Below are positions 44,447 through 53,189 of a DNA stretch of 64,000 bases, piece by piece. The notes under the pieces were generated by a model. That model worked only from the letters and a program-made list of their open reading frames with translations, searched no databases and was not told the origin of the DNA. Made by a program: the position numbers and the translations under genes. The DNA is from Actinomadura sp. K4S16 (GTDB lineage Bacteria; Actinomycetota; Actinomycetes; Streptosporangiales; Streptosporangiaceae). The stretch lies in assembly GCF_008327685.1 (NCBI RefSeq), contig NZ_BDDE01000013.1, forward strand, positions 62,001 through 126,000. The letters run 5' to 3'. Within the stretch, counting starts at the first letter, position 1; every line of letters starts with the position of its first letter.

Positions 44447-44716
44447 ACTGGCCCCTTCCAACCGCCGGCCCTCGCGACGCGGCTGTCAGAATTCCTGGGC
44501 ACAACCTTGGAGGCGTCCTCGCAGGCCGATCAGGATGCGAACGGCGACCTTCTGTTCGGGCGGACATCCTCAAGCTCGGCCATGCCCTTCGGCGCACGAT
44601 CTCAGGCACACCACAGTCCTGTGTCGTGCTCTGTCAATGTGAAAGTGTAAGTGTTCACCGTAGATCAAGCCATAGGTGGATCAATCACCCGTCGCCGGTG
44701 ATGCGGGCAAGGCTTC

Positions 44717-45568
44717 TCAGAGGGATTCCGCGGCCGTGTTGAGCAGCACGGCCGAGCCTTCCGGGCCGAGCGAAATTCGGCGCAGCACCTCGAACTTCTC
44801 GCGATACCGGACGATGTCCTCGCGATAGTCGCGCCCGATCAACTCCCCCTGTGCGCCTTCGAGGTAGAGCACGTCGTCGTCCTCGGGCTCAACGAACTCG
44901 ATGAGCTTGAACGGCCCGCTCAGCCCCGGATGCGCTCCATGGCCGAACGGGACGATCTCGATCGTCACGTTGGGGCGCTTCGTCATCTCCAGCAGATGCG
45001 ACAACTGGGCCCGCATCACAGCGGCACCGCCGACCGGCCTGCGTATCGCCGCCTCGTCGATGACGAAGTAGAACCTGGGCGGAGCGTCGCCTTCGAAGAT
45101 GTCCTGTCTGCGCAGCCGCACCTCGACCAGTTCGTTGATCTGCTCGGGTGCGGCCTCTCCGCGCAGGTTGGTGAGGATCTCCTTGGCATAGGCGCTGGTC
45201 TGCAGCAGCCCGGGAATGAGCAGAGGATCGAACTCCCGGCATACGCCGGCGGCCGACTCGAAGCCGATGAGCTCGGCCATCTGCGAACTGAGCACCCTGC
45301 GATAGGCGCTCCACCACGCCGTTTCGCGAGCTGCCCGTGCCAGGCCCAGGAACTCGTCGAACCGCTCCGGCCCCACCCCGTACTCCTGCAACATGACACG
45401 GACGTCGCTCACCGCGACCCGGACCGTCCCACCCTCAATACGAATGATCTTCGAGAGGGACCAGTCCAAGGCCTTCGCCGCCTGCTCCTGCGTCAGCCCG
45501 GCGGCCTCGCGCGCCCTGCGGAGCTCTACCCGAAGGCGTCGCTGGTGAACAGTCGGACTGTCCGGCAT
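44717..45568 (-). CDS. XRE-family regulator with DUF5753 domain
   Basis: A 283-residue regulator. Residues 10-70 are the helix-turn-helix: LRRAREAAGLTQEQAAKALD and SLSKIIRIEGGTVRVAVSDV. Residues 95-275 are DUF5753, with YEPxLIPGLLQT-like EFDPLLIPGLLQTSAYAKEI and PNVTIEIVPFGHGAHPGLSG. It pairs with the downstream DUF397 gene. ATG 45568 is preferred over an extended upstream start, because the extension overlaps the dyad at 45588. Confidence 0.92.
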   Translation of the reverse strand: MPDSPTVHQRRLRVELRRAREAAGLTQEQAAKALDWSLSKIIRIEGGTVRVAVSDVRVMLQEYGVGPERFDEFLGLARAARETAWWSAYRRVLSSQMAELIGFESAAGVCREFDPLLIPGLLQTSAYAKEILTNLRGEAAPEQINELVEVRLRRQDIFEGDAPPRFYFVIDEAAIRRPVGGAAVMRAQLSHLLEMTKRPNVTIEIVPFGHGAHPGLSGPFKLIEFVEPEDDDVLYLEGAQGELIGRDYREDIVRYREKFEVLRRISLGPEGSAVLLNTAAESL

Positions 45569-45587
45569 GCCCCTACACCTTCCACTG

Positions 45588-45605
45588 CTCTGCCAGACGG
45601 CAGAG
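45588..45605. promoter_or_regulatory. Palindrome upstream of the XRE gene
   Basis: CTCTGCC (45588-45594) and GGCAGAG (45599-45605) form a perfect dyad with a four-base spacer, 20 bases before the XRE start codon. A candidate autoregulatory operator. The remaining bases to 46043 hold no gene I can support, only a partial direct repeat of GCGGGCCCA (45965-45973, 45983-45991). Confidence 0.45.
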
Positions 45606-46043
45606 TGCAACCTTTCAAAGTGCCTAGGTCGCAAAGACTAGTGCACCACCAGCCGTATGGGGCCCCGCTCGTCCAAGGATTTGCCTAAACGGGACAGTCG
45701 AACACCCACAGAAGTACGCACTCGGCCACATGCGCCACATCCCACGCCTGAACTGCTAAGCAGCCCCAATCCGGGCTTGATGGGTCGTCCTTCCTCCTAA
45801 AGGAACAACCACACGACAAGCCACGCCAGGCATGGCAGCAGCCACAGAACCGTCGGCGGCGTCTCCCAAGTCATCAGGTCGCTCTCGCTCGGTACCGAGG
45901 GAGAAAGTAGCGTACGGTCCATGCAAAACCGGACACCATGAGGTCGGCTAATTCGACCCGATCTGCGGGCCCACCGAGGTCGGCGGGCCCATGCCGAGGT
46001 GTTCGGGATCAGCGGCCCCGGCCGGGGGCTCTAGGGTTCTCGG

Positions 46044-46694
46044 GTGCGCATGTATCTGTCTTCCTGGCGGACCGGGGAGCATCCACAACAGATGCTGGGG
46101 CTGCTGACCGGTGCCGCCGGGACGCGGGCCGCGGTGATCGCCAACGCTGTTGACGCCCTGCCCGACGCCGAGCGCCGAGCGGCGGTCGAGCGGGAGATCG
46201 ACGCCCTCGCCGCCCTCGGCCTGCGGCCGGTCGAAGTCGACTTGCGGGCGTTCTTCGGCCAGGACCCCAGCCGAGTCGCGGCCACGCTTCGCGGATTCCC
46301 CCTCCTCTGGGTCCGGGGAGGCAACGTGTTCGTCCTGCGCCACGCTCTGGCGGCGAGCGGCGCCGACCGCGCCATCGCCGAACTGCTGCGCGAGGACGCC
46401 GCCGTCTATGCCGGTTACAGCGCCGGCGCTTGCGTCCTGGCCCCGGACCTTCACGGCCTAGATCGGTGCGACGCCCCCGAGGCAGTGCAGACCGCCTATG
46501 GCACCCCGGCCCGTTTCGACGGCCTCGCCGTCCTCGATTACGTCGTGGTGCCGCATATCGACTCCCCCGGCCATCCCGAGACCAAGATCCTCGGTGAGGT
46601 CGCCGACCACTACCGCGCGCAAGGCACCGCCCATCGCACCTTGCGCGATGGTCAATCTCTCGTGATCAACGGCCCCACCACCGCCGTCCACTGA
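46044..46694 (+). CDS. Peptidase S51 (peptidase E-like)
   Basis: A 216-residue protein with the S51 fold. The nucleophile serine is in AVYAGYSAGACVLAP, in the nucleophile-elbow G-x-S-A-G. The segment LLWVRGGNVFVLRHAL gives the 'GGN' loop and DYVVVPHIDSPGH the conserved histidine. These enzymes cut Asp-X dipeptides or act on related small substrates. Start GTG 46044; ATG 46050 is also possible. Confidence 0.85.
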   Translation: MRMYLSSWRTGEHPQQMLGLLTGAAGTRAAVIANAVDALPDAERRAAVEREIDALAALGLRPVEVDLRAFFGQDPSRVAATLRGFPLLWVRGGNVFVLRHALAASGADRAIAELLREDAAVYAGYSAGACVLAPDLHGLDRCDAPEAVQTAYGTPARFDGLAVLDYVVVPHIDSPGHPETKILGEVADHYRAQGTAHRTLRDGQSLVINGPTTAVH

Positions 46695-46714
46695 CCCGAC
46701 GCCGCCGGGTCAGT
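46690..46714. terminator. Terminator between convergent genes
   Basis: A perfect 8-bp stem, ACTGACCC (46690-46697) and GGGTCAGT (46707-46714), with a nine-base loop. The stem overlaps both stop codons of the convergent S51 and flavoprotein genes. Confidence 0.7.
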
Positions 46715-47231
46715 CATCGAGGATGCTGTTCAGCTCCGCGAGGATGTCGTGCCAGCCGGGCATGCGCGCCTCCGGAGGGGCGGCAGGGTCGAAGAGCACG
46801 TGGGCGCCCATAGCGCGAAGAGCTTCCAGATTCCGGCGGAAGGCCACATGGCCGGCCAGTTCGGCTTTGACCTGCGGCACCGCCAACGTCGGCACGCCCA
46901 TGCCCAGGAGCTCGCACAGCATCCCGACCGCGACCGTGTCCGTGATGCCCAGCGCCCACTTGTTGATCGTGTTGAACGTGGCCGGAGCCACCACGACGGC
47001 ATCGGCGGGAGGCAGGCCGTTCGACGTCTCGTGCGGCCGGCGGAAGTCGGTCCGCACCGGCCCGCCCGTCAGGTCTGCGAGCCGCTCCATGTCCAGGAAC
47101 TTGGCCCCCATCGGGGTCGCGATCACCCGGACATGCCAACCCTCGCCCTGCGCCAGCCGTACAAAGACCTCCACATCGGACGCCGCAGAGGCTCCACAAG
47201 CGATCACGTAGAGGACCCGTCCTGTGGGCAT
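46710..47231 (-). CDS. Flavoprotein (HFCD family, CoaC/EpiD-like)
   Basis: A 173-residue flavin-binding protein. It begins VLYVIACGASAASDVEVFVR and holds the HFCD signatures ADAVVVAPATFNTINKWALG and DTVAVGMLCELLGMGVPTL. The family includes phosphopantothenoylcysteine decarboxylase and peptide cysteine decarboxylases. Stand-alone actinobacterial members with the 'PATFNT' pattern have unknown substrates. ATG 47231 is the natural start. Confidence 0.85.
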   Translation of the reverse strand: MPTGRVLYVIACGASAASDVEVFVRLAQGEGWHVRVIATPMGAKFLDMERLADLTGGPVRTDFRRPHETSNGLPPADAVVVAPATFNTINKWALGITDTVAVGMLCELLGMGVPTLAVPQVKAELAGHVAFRRNLEALRAMGAHVLFDPAAPPEARMPGWHDILAELNSILDD

Positions 47232-47557
47232 GCCCTTACTCGGCGGGGGCCAGGCCGCCGGAACGGCTCAGCCCTGTGCCGCCGAGGCCCCGAACGAAGC
47301 TTCCACCGAGCGTGCCCCACCACATCCGTGTCGCCACCTACCCGCGTACCTCGACTGAACAAGAACGAGATGAGCATCGCACCCGGCGCGGGCACGAGGT
47401 CAAGTCCGCCGCCAAGTACGACATCATCACGCGGCTTCCTCCGCGCACACCGCGCCGGGGAAGCGAGTGCGTTTGCTACGCGGCCGCACGGGCTCGGCCG
47501 ATCGGTACCGGCCGGTTGAACCGACATATACCGGACGCTTTGCGATAGGCTCCGCGC
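47232..47557. other. Intergenic region with a leaderless promoter
   Basis: No gene is supported here. At its right end TAGGCT (47546-47551) lies six bases before ATG 47558, the spacing of a leaderless actinobacterial transcript. TTGAAC at 47516-47521 is too far upstream to be its -35. Confidence 0.45.
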
Positions 47558-47911
47558 ATGCGCGCGGACCAGCAATGGGAAGTCCATCGGACGCCGGCCG
47601 ATTCGATACGGACCATTGTCACCACGCTGGACGGGCTGAACTGGAAGGACATTGCCTGCCAGGGTGACACCATCCACGCTCGGAAAGGCTCCCGATTGCT
47701 ACTTCGCCTCTTCGGCGCTCTTATCCGGAGCGGAGCTTTCCCTATGAAGGCATCCATCGTCGCAACTCCATCGCATTCGGGCACCCTGATCAACATGACA
47801 CTGGCCAGCGACGAAGGCTGGTATGCGTTCAGGCTTCCCGTCGTTCAATCGATGTTCGAATTCGCGGCCGCGCGCTGGTTCGCAGCCGTACAAGCCGCGA
47901 CCAAGGGATAA
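47558..47911 (+). CDS. Hypothetical protein
   Basis: A 117-residue protein, not recognised. It has mixed alpha/beta character with RTIVTTLDGLNWKDIACQGD at the start, SRLLLRLFGALIRSGAFPMK in the middle and FEFAAARWFAAVQAATKG at the end. Codon use is less GC-biased than in neighbours, suggesting possible transfer. The start is supported by the leaderless -10 element. Confidence 0.55.
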   Translation: MRADQQWEVHRTPADSIRTIVTTLDGLNWKDIACQGDTIHARKGSRLLLRLFGALIRSGAFPMKASIVATPSHSGTLINMTLASDEGWYAFRLPVVQSMFEFAAARWFAAVQAATKG

Positions 47912-48208
47912 CGCACTCCGGATTCAGCCATCACCACAAGATGGCACCTCCCCCGCAGAGCGCGGCACGTGCGCTGGGGAGGGGTTCACGCCCGCTTGGC
48001 ACCGGCATGTCGTAACCCAGACGGGGCCGGCCTGCCGATGAGCTGGCGGCGGGGCCGTCGACTCGCCCCACAGGGCATCCGGGCAACGGCCGAGCCCGAA
48101 TACCACGACCTACGGCTACGGCGCTTGACCTGCGCCGCTATCGAAGAGATGCAGTAGATGCGTCTAAATTCGATCGACAGGTATGCGCGAGGCCCGCATC
48201 CTGCCTTT

Positions 48209-48574
48209 ATGGGAAAAATGGATACGATCGCCGCGCGAGTCGCGGAGGGGGCCACCGTGGAGTTCCGGCCTTCCGGGTCCTCCATGGTGCCGCTGATCCG
48301 AAGCGGGGATCTGGTCACCGTCGCGCCGGTCGATCCGGTGAAACTCGAGGTCGGCGACATCGTGCTCGCTCGGGTGGCCGGGACGGTCTACCTGCATCTC
48401 GTCTCGGGCATCGATGCCGCCAAGGGCCGTGTGCGGATCAGCAACAACCGCGGCCGGATCAATGGCTGGACAGGACGGGAGCGGATCTTCGGAATCTGCG
48501 TCGCCGTCAGGGGCAACCCCCGGCCGGGCGCCCTGGCGAAGACCGCGCCCCAAGAGCCAGACGCACAAATCTGA
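48209..48574 (+). CDS. S24/S26-like peptidase or repressor-type protein
   Basis: A 121-residue protein. The serine-protease fold shows in FRPSGSSMVPLIRSGDLVTV (Ser in G-S-S-M), KLEVGDIVLARVAG, and VRISNNRGRINGWTGRERIF. The usual lysine of LexA or signal peptidase is not obvious, so activity is uncertain. No membrane anchor or DNA-binding domain is present. ATG 48209 or 48218 may be used. The preceding 300 bases hold no clear gene. Confidence 0.6.
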   Translation: MGKMDTIAARVAEGATVEFRPSGSSMVPLIRSGDLVTVAPVDPVKLEVGDIVLARVAGTVYLHLVSGIDAAKGRVRISNNRGRINGWTGRERIFGICVAVRGNPRPGALAKTAPQEPDAQI

Positions 48575-48658
48575 CCGTTAGCCACCAAGCTGCAGCCACA
48601 CGGGACGGCCCCCCAGGTGCACGAAGTGCTCGACACCTACGTCGCCTGAGCGTCACCG

Positions 48659-48964
48659 CTACCGCAGAGAAGCGGCGATCAGTTCCGCCATGCGGAGCAA
48701 GCGGGCCACGTACTCGGCGCCGTCGCCACGCAGCTGCGGCATGACGCCACGAAGATCGCTCAGCAGGCCGTTCAAGGCGGACCGGCGTTCGGTATCAAGA
48801 GTCCCTCCCAGCAGGTACGCGGAGATGCAACCCGCCACGTAGGCGTCGAGCGTCGCCACTGACTCACCGCTTGGAGCGTCCAGCCACCGCAAGGCGTCTG
48901 GGAACGCGAGATCCAAATGCTCTGCCCAGAGGGCCGAGACCTCTTCGTCCGCCGTCCAAGTCAC
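48659..48964 (-). CDS. Hypothetical protein
   Basis: A 101-residue, helix-rich acidic protein (VTWTADEEVSALWAEHLDLA at the start, ending MAELIAASLR). No family recognised. The GTG start overlaps by four bases the stop codon of the msrA remnant on the same strand, so it may have been coupled to the former msrA gene. Confidence 0.5.
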   Translation of the reverse strand: MTWTADEEVSALWAEHLDLAFPDALRWLDAPSGESVATLDAYVAGCISAYLLGGTLDTERRSALNGLLSDLRGVMPQLRGDGAEYVARLLRMAELIAASLR

Positions 48965-49160
48965 CCCGCGGAGGCTACTCCTGCGGGGGACGAGAGGCCG
49001 GTGCCGCCTGGGCCGCGGTAGCCGTTGGGGTTTTTCTGGAGGTAGGCCTCGGCGAAGTGGAAGTCGGTGGCGGAGGTTAGTCCGGTACCGGGATGGGCTC
49101 GTCCCTGCCGGGGAGCGCCTTTTCTGGAGTGACCATCTTGGTCTTCGCTAAGCCGAACAT
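48961..49160 (-). pseudogene. msrA: msrA with large internal deletion
   Basis: The two ends of methionine sulfoxide reductase A remain. ATG 49160 begins MFGLAKTKMVTPEKALPGRD and continues EPIPVPD to a stop at 49077-49079. In the next frame the C-terminus follows at once: TDFHFAEAYLQKNPNGYRG, PGGTGLSSP, to a stop at 48961. A full enzyme is about 210-220 residues; some 150 codons including the catalytic G-C-F-W site are gone, the frame is shifted, and four residues (HQQY-type) are also lost near the end. It cannot make an enzyme. Confidence 0.85.
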
Positions 49161-49222
49161 GCTCTCAAGGTCAGTGAGCCAAATGACATGAGCGTTGTTC
49201 CGTTTGGTTGATTACCTGCTGG

Positions 49223-49228
49223 TATGTT
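49223..49228 (+). promoter_or_regulatory. Leaderless -10 element of rarD
   Basis: TATGTT ends six bases before GTG 49235, the spacing expected when transcription starts at the start codon. No clear -35 was seen. Confidence 0.35.
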
Positions 49229-49234
49229 GCGTTC

Positions 49235-50125
49235 GTGAGGCGGGGCATGGTGTGCGGGGTCGCGGCGTACGTGATGTGGGGGTTGTTCCCCCTGTACTGG
49301 CCGCTGCTGAAGCCCGCGGGGGCGGGAGAGATCCTCGCGCACCGGATCATGTGGTCGCTCGTGGCGGTGGTCGCGGTGCTCGCCGTGCGGCGGAGCCGGG
49401 GGTGGCTGCGGACGCTGGGATGGCGGCGGGGCGTCCTGCTGACGCTGGCGGCGCTGGCGATCAGCGTCAACTGGGGGACGTACATCTACGCCGTCAACAG
49501 CGGGCACACGATCGAGTCCGCGCTGGGGTACTTCATCAACCCGCTGATCACCGTGGTGTTCGGGGTGCTGGTCTTCCGGGAGCGGCTGCGGCCATGGCAG
49601 TGGGCGGCGGTCGGGACGGGGGCGGCCGCGGTGGTCGTGCTGACCGTCGACTACGGGCGGCCTCCGTGGATCGCGCTGGTGCTGGCGTTCGCGTTCGGGG
49701 TGTACGGCCTGCTCAAGAAGTTCGCCGACATGCCGTCGGCCGAGAGCCTGGCCGTCGAGACGGCCGTGACGTTCCTGCCGGCGCTGGCGTTCGTGCTGGT
49801 GCTGGAGGGACGGGGCGAGGCGGCGTTCGGGCATCACGGCGTGGGGCACGCGGCGCTGCTGGCCGCGGCCGGGATCGTGACGGCCGTCCCGTTGATGCTG
49901 TTCAACGCGGCGGCCGTGAGGCTGCCGCTGAGCGCCCTCGGCATGCTCCAGTACCTGGCGCCGGTGCTGCAGTTCGCGATCGGTCTCCTCGTGCAGCACG
50001 AGGAGATGCCGCCGAGCCGGTGGGCGGGGTTCCTGCTGGTCTGGGTCGCGCTGGTGACGCTCACGTGGGACGGGTTGCGCGCCGGACGCCGGGAAGCGGT
50101 GCCCGAAACCGCCCTGAGGGGCTAA
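49235..50125 (+). CDS. rarD: RarD-like EamA-family transporter
   Basis: A 296-residue protein with ten predicted helices in two EamA repeats. RarD markers are GVAAYVMWGLFPLYWPLLKP, GAGEILAHRIMWSL, and NWGTYIYAVNSGHTIESALG with YFINPLITVVFGV. The substrate is unknown (the name comes from a chloramphenicol phenotype). GTG 49235 is proposed; ATG 49247 with GAGG upstream is an alternative. Confidence 0.9.
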   Translation: MRRGMVCGVAAYVMWGLFPLYWPLLKPAGAGEILAHRIMWSLVAVVAVLAVRRSRGWLRTLGWRRGVLLTLAALAISVNWGTYIYAVNSGHTIESALGYFINPLITVVFGVLVFRERLRPWQWAAVGTGAAAVVVLTVDYGRPPWIALVLAFAFGVYGLLKKFADMPSAESLAVETAVTFLPALAFVLVLEGRGEAAFGHHGVGHAALLAAAGIVTAVPLMLFNAAAVRLPLSALGMLQYLAPVLQFAIGLLVQHEEMPPSRWAGFLLVWVALVTLTWDGLRAGRREAVPETALRG

Positions 50126-50163
50126 AGTGCCGGACGTCACACGCCCGAGTGAGGGAGTCGTCG

Positions 50164-50523
50164 TTGCGTCTGCTCAGCGTCACCGTGTTGGGAACGGCGC
50201 TCGTGGCGGCGGGCATGCTGGCTCCGGCGACGGGAGAGGCGACCGCGACCGGGAGGAGCCCGGTGTCGGTGGAGCCCCGCGCCGTGCGGCCCGGTGAGCG
50301 GGTCCGGCTGGCGGTGCCCGGTTGCACGGGCAGGGTGACCGCGAGGTCTGAGGCGTTCGCCGGACGCGCGGTGGACGGCGCCGCCGTCGTCAGGCGGGAC
50401 GCCCCGCCGAGCACGTACCCGGTCGTGGCGCGCTGCGGATCACGGACGGTGATCGGCGAGGTGCGGGTGGCGGGGCGCGTCGCGTGGCCCGATCTGGCCC
50501 CGATCGACCGCGCCGCAAAGTAA
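50164..50523 (+). CDS. Small secreted protein
   Basis: A 119-residue exported protein. A signal peptide (RLLSVTVLGTALVAAGMLAP, cleavage near GEA) precedes a domain of about 95 residues with two cysteines (PGCTGRV, ARCGSRT), probably one disulfide. TTG 50164 is chosen because AGGGAG lies six bases upstream; an in-frame GTG at 50149 is possible. Function unknown; Ig-like composition (SVEPRAVRPGERVRLAVPGC). Confidence 0.65.
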   Translation: MRLLSVTVLGTALVAAGMLAPATGEATATGRSPVSVEPRAVRPGERVRLAVPGCTGRVTARSEAFAGRAVDGAAVVRRDAPPSTYPVVARCGSRTVIGEVRVAGRVAWPDLAPIDRAAK

Positions 50524-50901
50524 TTCGGTATAAACCGGAAGAGAGCTCCACTTAACCGGCATCACTCTCTGTGGTGTCCGGTGGGAGCGTACGCCCTTTT
50601 CGCGAGCCATTTGATCATGCTTGTAAGGCCGACTCGACAACGGGACAACACAGCCGGCAAGTGATAAGGGTCACGTCGAAAAGGTTGAGATTTCTACCGC
50701 TCCAAGCCTTGCCGATGTTAATTGATCATGTGATACTCCCACAGAAAGCTACATAACACCGCAACCTTCCCACATACCCCTAATCACTCATTCCTGGCGT
50801 CCCGCCGCGAGGGGCGCCGGACGTCCCGGGCGGCCCCGCGCTCCGGGACGGTGTGACCGCGAGCACTGGCACTCCAACTCAACATCGAGGGGCAGTCGGT
50901 A
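50524..50901. promoter_or_regulatory. Regulatory region of the terpene operon
   Basis: An unusually AT-rich stretch (50520-50780) followed by a GC-rich leader. TTGCCG (50709-50714) and TGATAC (50731-50736), 16 bases apart, are a candidate promoter. A perfect hairpin, CGTCCCGG (50822-50829) and CCGGGACG (50843-50850), lies in the presumed leader some 50 bases before the P450 start. No gene is seen. Confidence 0.45.
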
Positions 50902-52272
50902 ATGTCCGTTGACGTCGGCGCCGTCCCAGTCCAGAAGGCGAAGAACTTCCCCCTGTACCGCACGGTCGCCGGATTCGTCCGCGACCCGCTGCGCCAACTG
51001 GAGCGGATCAGCACGGAGGGGGACGGCCGGCTCATCCGGCTCGACCTCGGTGCATCGCACCCCTACCTCGTCACCCATCCCGACCACATCCAGCAGGTCC
51101 TGCGGCGCGAGTCGGAGATCTTCCAGCGGGACGGGGTGTTCTGGCGGCCCCTGCGGGAGTTGATGGGCGACAGCATCCTGTCCGAAGGCGCTGAGTGGGA
51201 GCACAGCAAGCGAGTGCTGCAGCCGGTGTTCACCACCCGCAACGTCAACCGGCTCACGGGGCTGATGGCGGAGGCGATCAACGACGCCGTCGCCAAGCTG
51301 GACGAGCCGGCGCGCGCGGGACGGCCCATCGACGTGCTGCCGGAGATGAGCCGGATCGTCAACGAGACCGTGATCAAGGTCCTGTTCGGCGACAAGATCT
51401 CCCCCGTCGAAGCCAACAAGCTGATCCCGACGTTCGACCAGATCGCGACCTCGATCTCGGTCCGGTTCCTGCTGCCGTTCCTGCCCCGCGTCCTGCCGAT
51501 GCCGGGCGACAAGGCGTTCAAGGACGCCGTCCAGGTGATGGACGAGGTCCTGTTCGAGCTGGTGGCGCGCTACCGGGACGACCCGGGCGACGGCAGCGAC
51601 ATCTTCACCGCGCTCTGCCAGGCCCGGACCGAGGACGGCGCCCCGCCTGACGACAAGTGGATCCGCGACAACCTGCTCGCCATGTTCGCGACCAGTACCG
51701 AGACCACGACGCTGGCACTGACCTGGCTGTGGCCGCTGCTGCACGACCACCCCGACGTCAGGGACAGGCTGGTCGAGGAGATCGAGGGCGTGGTCGGCGG
51801 CGAGCCGGTCCGTCCGGACCACCTTCCGCAACTGCCGTACGTGTCGCAGGTCGTCCAGGAACTGCTGCGCCTTTACCCGGTGGGTTGGATGTTCCCGCGC
51901 ATGGCGACCGCCCCGACGATCCTCGGCGGCGTGCACATCGAGCCGGGCGACCCGGTCCTCATCAGCCCGTTCCTCACGCACCGGCTCGCGTCGGTGTGGG
52001 AACGTCCGCTGGAGTTCGACCCGGAGCGGTTCACGCCGGAGAACTCCCGCAAGCGGCACCGCTACGCCTACTTCCCGTTCGGCGGCGGGCCGCACCAGTG
52101 CATCGGCCGCCACGTGTTCGACGTCGAGGCGCGGATGATCCTGACGAGCATCCTGAACCGGTTCCGTCCGACCCTGTCCGACGCCATCCCCGCCATGCCG
52201 CGCATCGGCGCGACCCTGCGGCCGCGGGAGTCGCTGGAGATGACGCTGACCCCGGTCAGGCGGGACGCGTGA
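50902..52272 (+). CDS. Cytochrome P450
   Basis: A 456-residue soluble P450. The heme-thiolate loop is FPFGGGPHQCIGRHV (Cys400), the ExxR motif is in QELLRLYPVG and the I helix is LLAMFATSTETTTLALTW, with T-S-T-E-T replacing the more common A-G-x-E-T. It should oxidise a hydrocarbon made by the two cyclases whose genes follow with GTGA overlaps, giving an oxygenated diterpenoid. The ATG has GAGGGG nine bases upstream. Redox partners are not encoded nearby. Confidence 0.93.
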   Translation: MSVDVGAVPVQKAKNFPLYRTVAGFVRDPLRQLERISTEGDGRLIRLDLGASHPYLVTHPDHIQQVLRRESEIFQRDGVFWRPLRELMGDSILSEGAEWEHSKRVLQPVFTTRNVNRLTGLMAEAINDAVAKLDEPARAGRPIDVLPEMSRIVNETVIKVLFGDKISPVEANKLIPTFDQIATSISVRFLLPFLPRVLPMPGDKAFKDAVQVMDEVLFELVARYRDDPGDGSDIFTALCQARTEDGAPPDDKWIRDNLLAMFATSTETTTLALTWLWPLLHDHPDVRDRLVEEIEGVVGGEPVRPDHLPQLPYVSQVVQELLRLYPVGWMFPRMATAPTILGGVHIEPGDPVLISPFLTHRLASVWERPLEFDPERFTPENSRKRHRYAYFPFGGGPHQCIGRHVFDVEARMILTSILNRFRPTLSDAIPAMPRIGATLRPRESLEMTLTPVRRDA

Positions 52273-53189
52273 CGGCGGTGGACGGGGCGCCCCCGCATAC
52301 CGGCGGCCCCGCGAAGCCCGATGCCCTCCAGGACGCGCGGCACAACGGGGCCGTGATGGCGCAGGCCGTGAAGTGCGCCCGCGACCTGGCGAAGTGCGCC
52401 GAGTCCTATCCCGACCTGTTCGACGCCAAGCCGATCGACGAGACCCTGTTCAACGCCGTGGCCTGCGCGAACGCCTTCGGGTCGCCGTGGCTGAGCGCGT
52501 CCGGGATCCGGATGGCGGCGCGCACCTCGCTGTGGATCTTCGGCCTGGACTGGCTGGTGGACCATGTCGCGACGTCGAGGGACGAGGTCGACGACATCAA
52601 CCGCCGCTGCCTCGCCGTGGCCGAGGGCGCCGCGCCGACCCCGGGCGACGGGCTCACGAGGTTCCTCGCCGACATCCGGGACGACGCGGCCGCGTCTCCG
52701 GCCTTCGCGGCGCTGCGCGACGACTGGCTCGCGCAGCTCGGACGGCTCCTGGAGTGCGGCGCACGCGAGCTGACGTGGAAGTCGGGCGACAAGGCGGCCT
52801 GGCCGACGTTCGACGAGTACCTGGACAACGCCGACAACTACGGCTCGGCCTGGGTCAACGTCTCGCACTGGATCGTGCACGCCGACCAGGGCGTCCTCGA
52901 CCACATCGGCGAGTTGCAGGCCGCGAGCCGGGACGTCCAGAAGGTGCTGCGGCTGCTCAACGACCTCGCCACCTACGAGCGGGACGTCACCTGGGGCGAC
53001 CTGAACGCGCAGATGCTCGGCGTGGAACGTGCCGAGATCACCGCGCGGATCGACGAGATCGTGGCGGGCTGCCGCGACCGCGTCCGGCCGCTGCGGGCCG
53101 ACTGCCCCGAGGCCGTCGCCTACCTCGAACGGCAGATCGGCTACAGCACGGGCTTCTACGAGCTGAGCGACTACTGGGGGTCGCTGTGA
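52269..53189 (+). CDS. Class I terpene synthase-like protein
   Basis: A 306-residue all-alpha protein. The first metal motif is short and variant, D-W-L-V-D (94-98) in FGLDWLVDHVAT, and the second is NDLATYERD (231-239), a good NSE triad (N231, T235, D239). This is typical of bacterial class I diterpene synthases acting on a bicyclic diphosphate. It would take the product of the downstream class II cyclase, remove diphosphate and finish the skeleton. The GTG overlaps the P450 stop. The exact product cannot be read from sequence. Confidence 0.82.
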   Translation: MTAVDGAPPHTGGPAKPDALQDARHNGAVMAQAVKCARDLAKCAESYPDLFDAKPIDETLFNAVACANAFGSPWLSASGIRMAARTSLWIFGLDWLVDHVATSRDEVDDINRRCLAVAEGAAPTPGDGLTRFLADIRDDAAASPAFAALRDDWLAQLGRLLECGARELTWKSGDKAAWPTFDEYLDNADNYGSAWVNVSHWIVHADQGVLDHIGELQAASRDVQKVLRLLNDLATYERDVTWGDLNAQMLGVERAEITARIDEIVAGCRDRVRPLRADCPEAVAYLERQIGYSTGFYELSDYWGSL

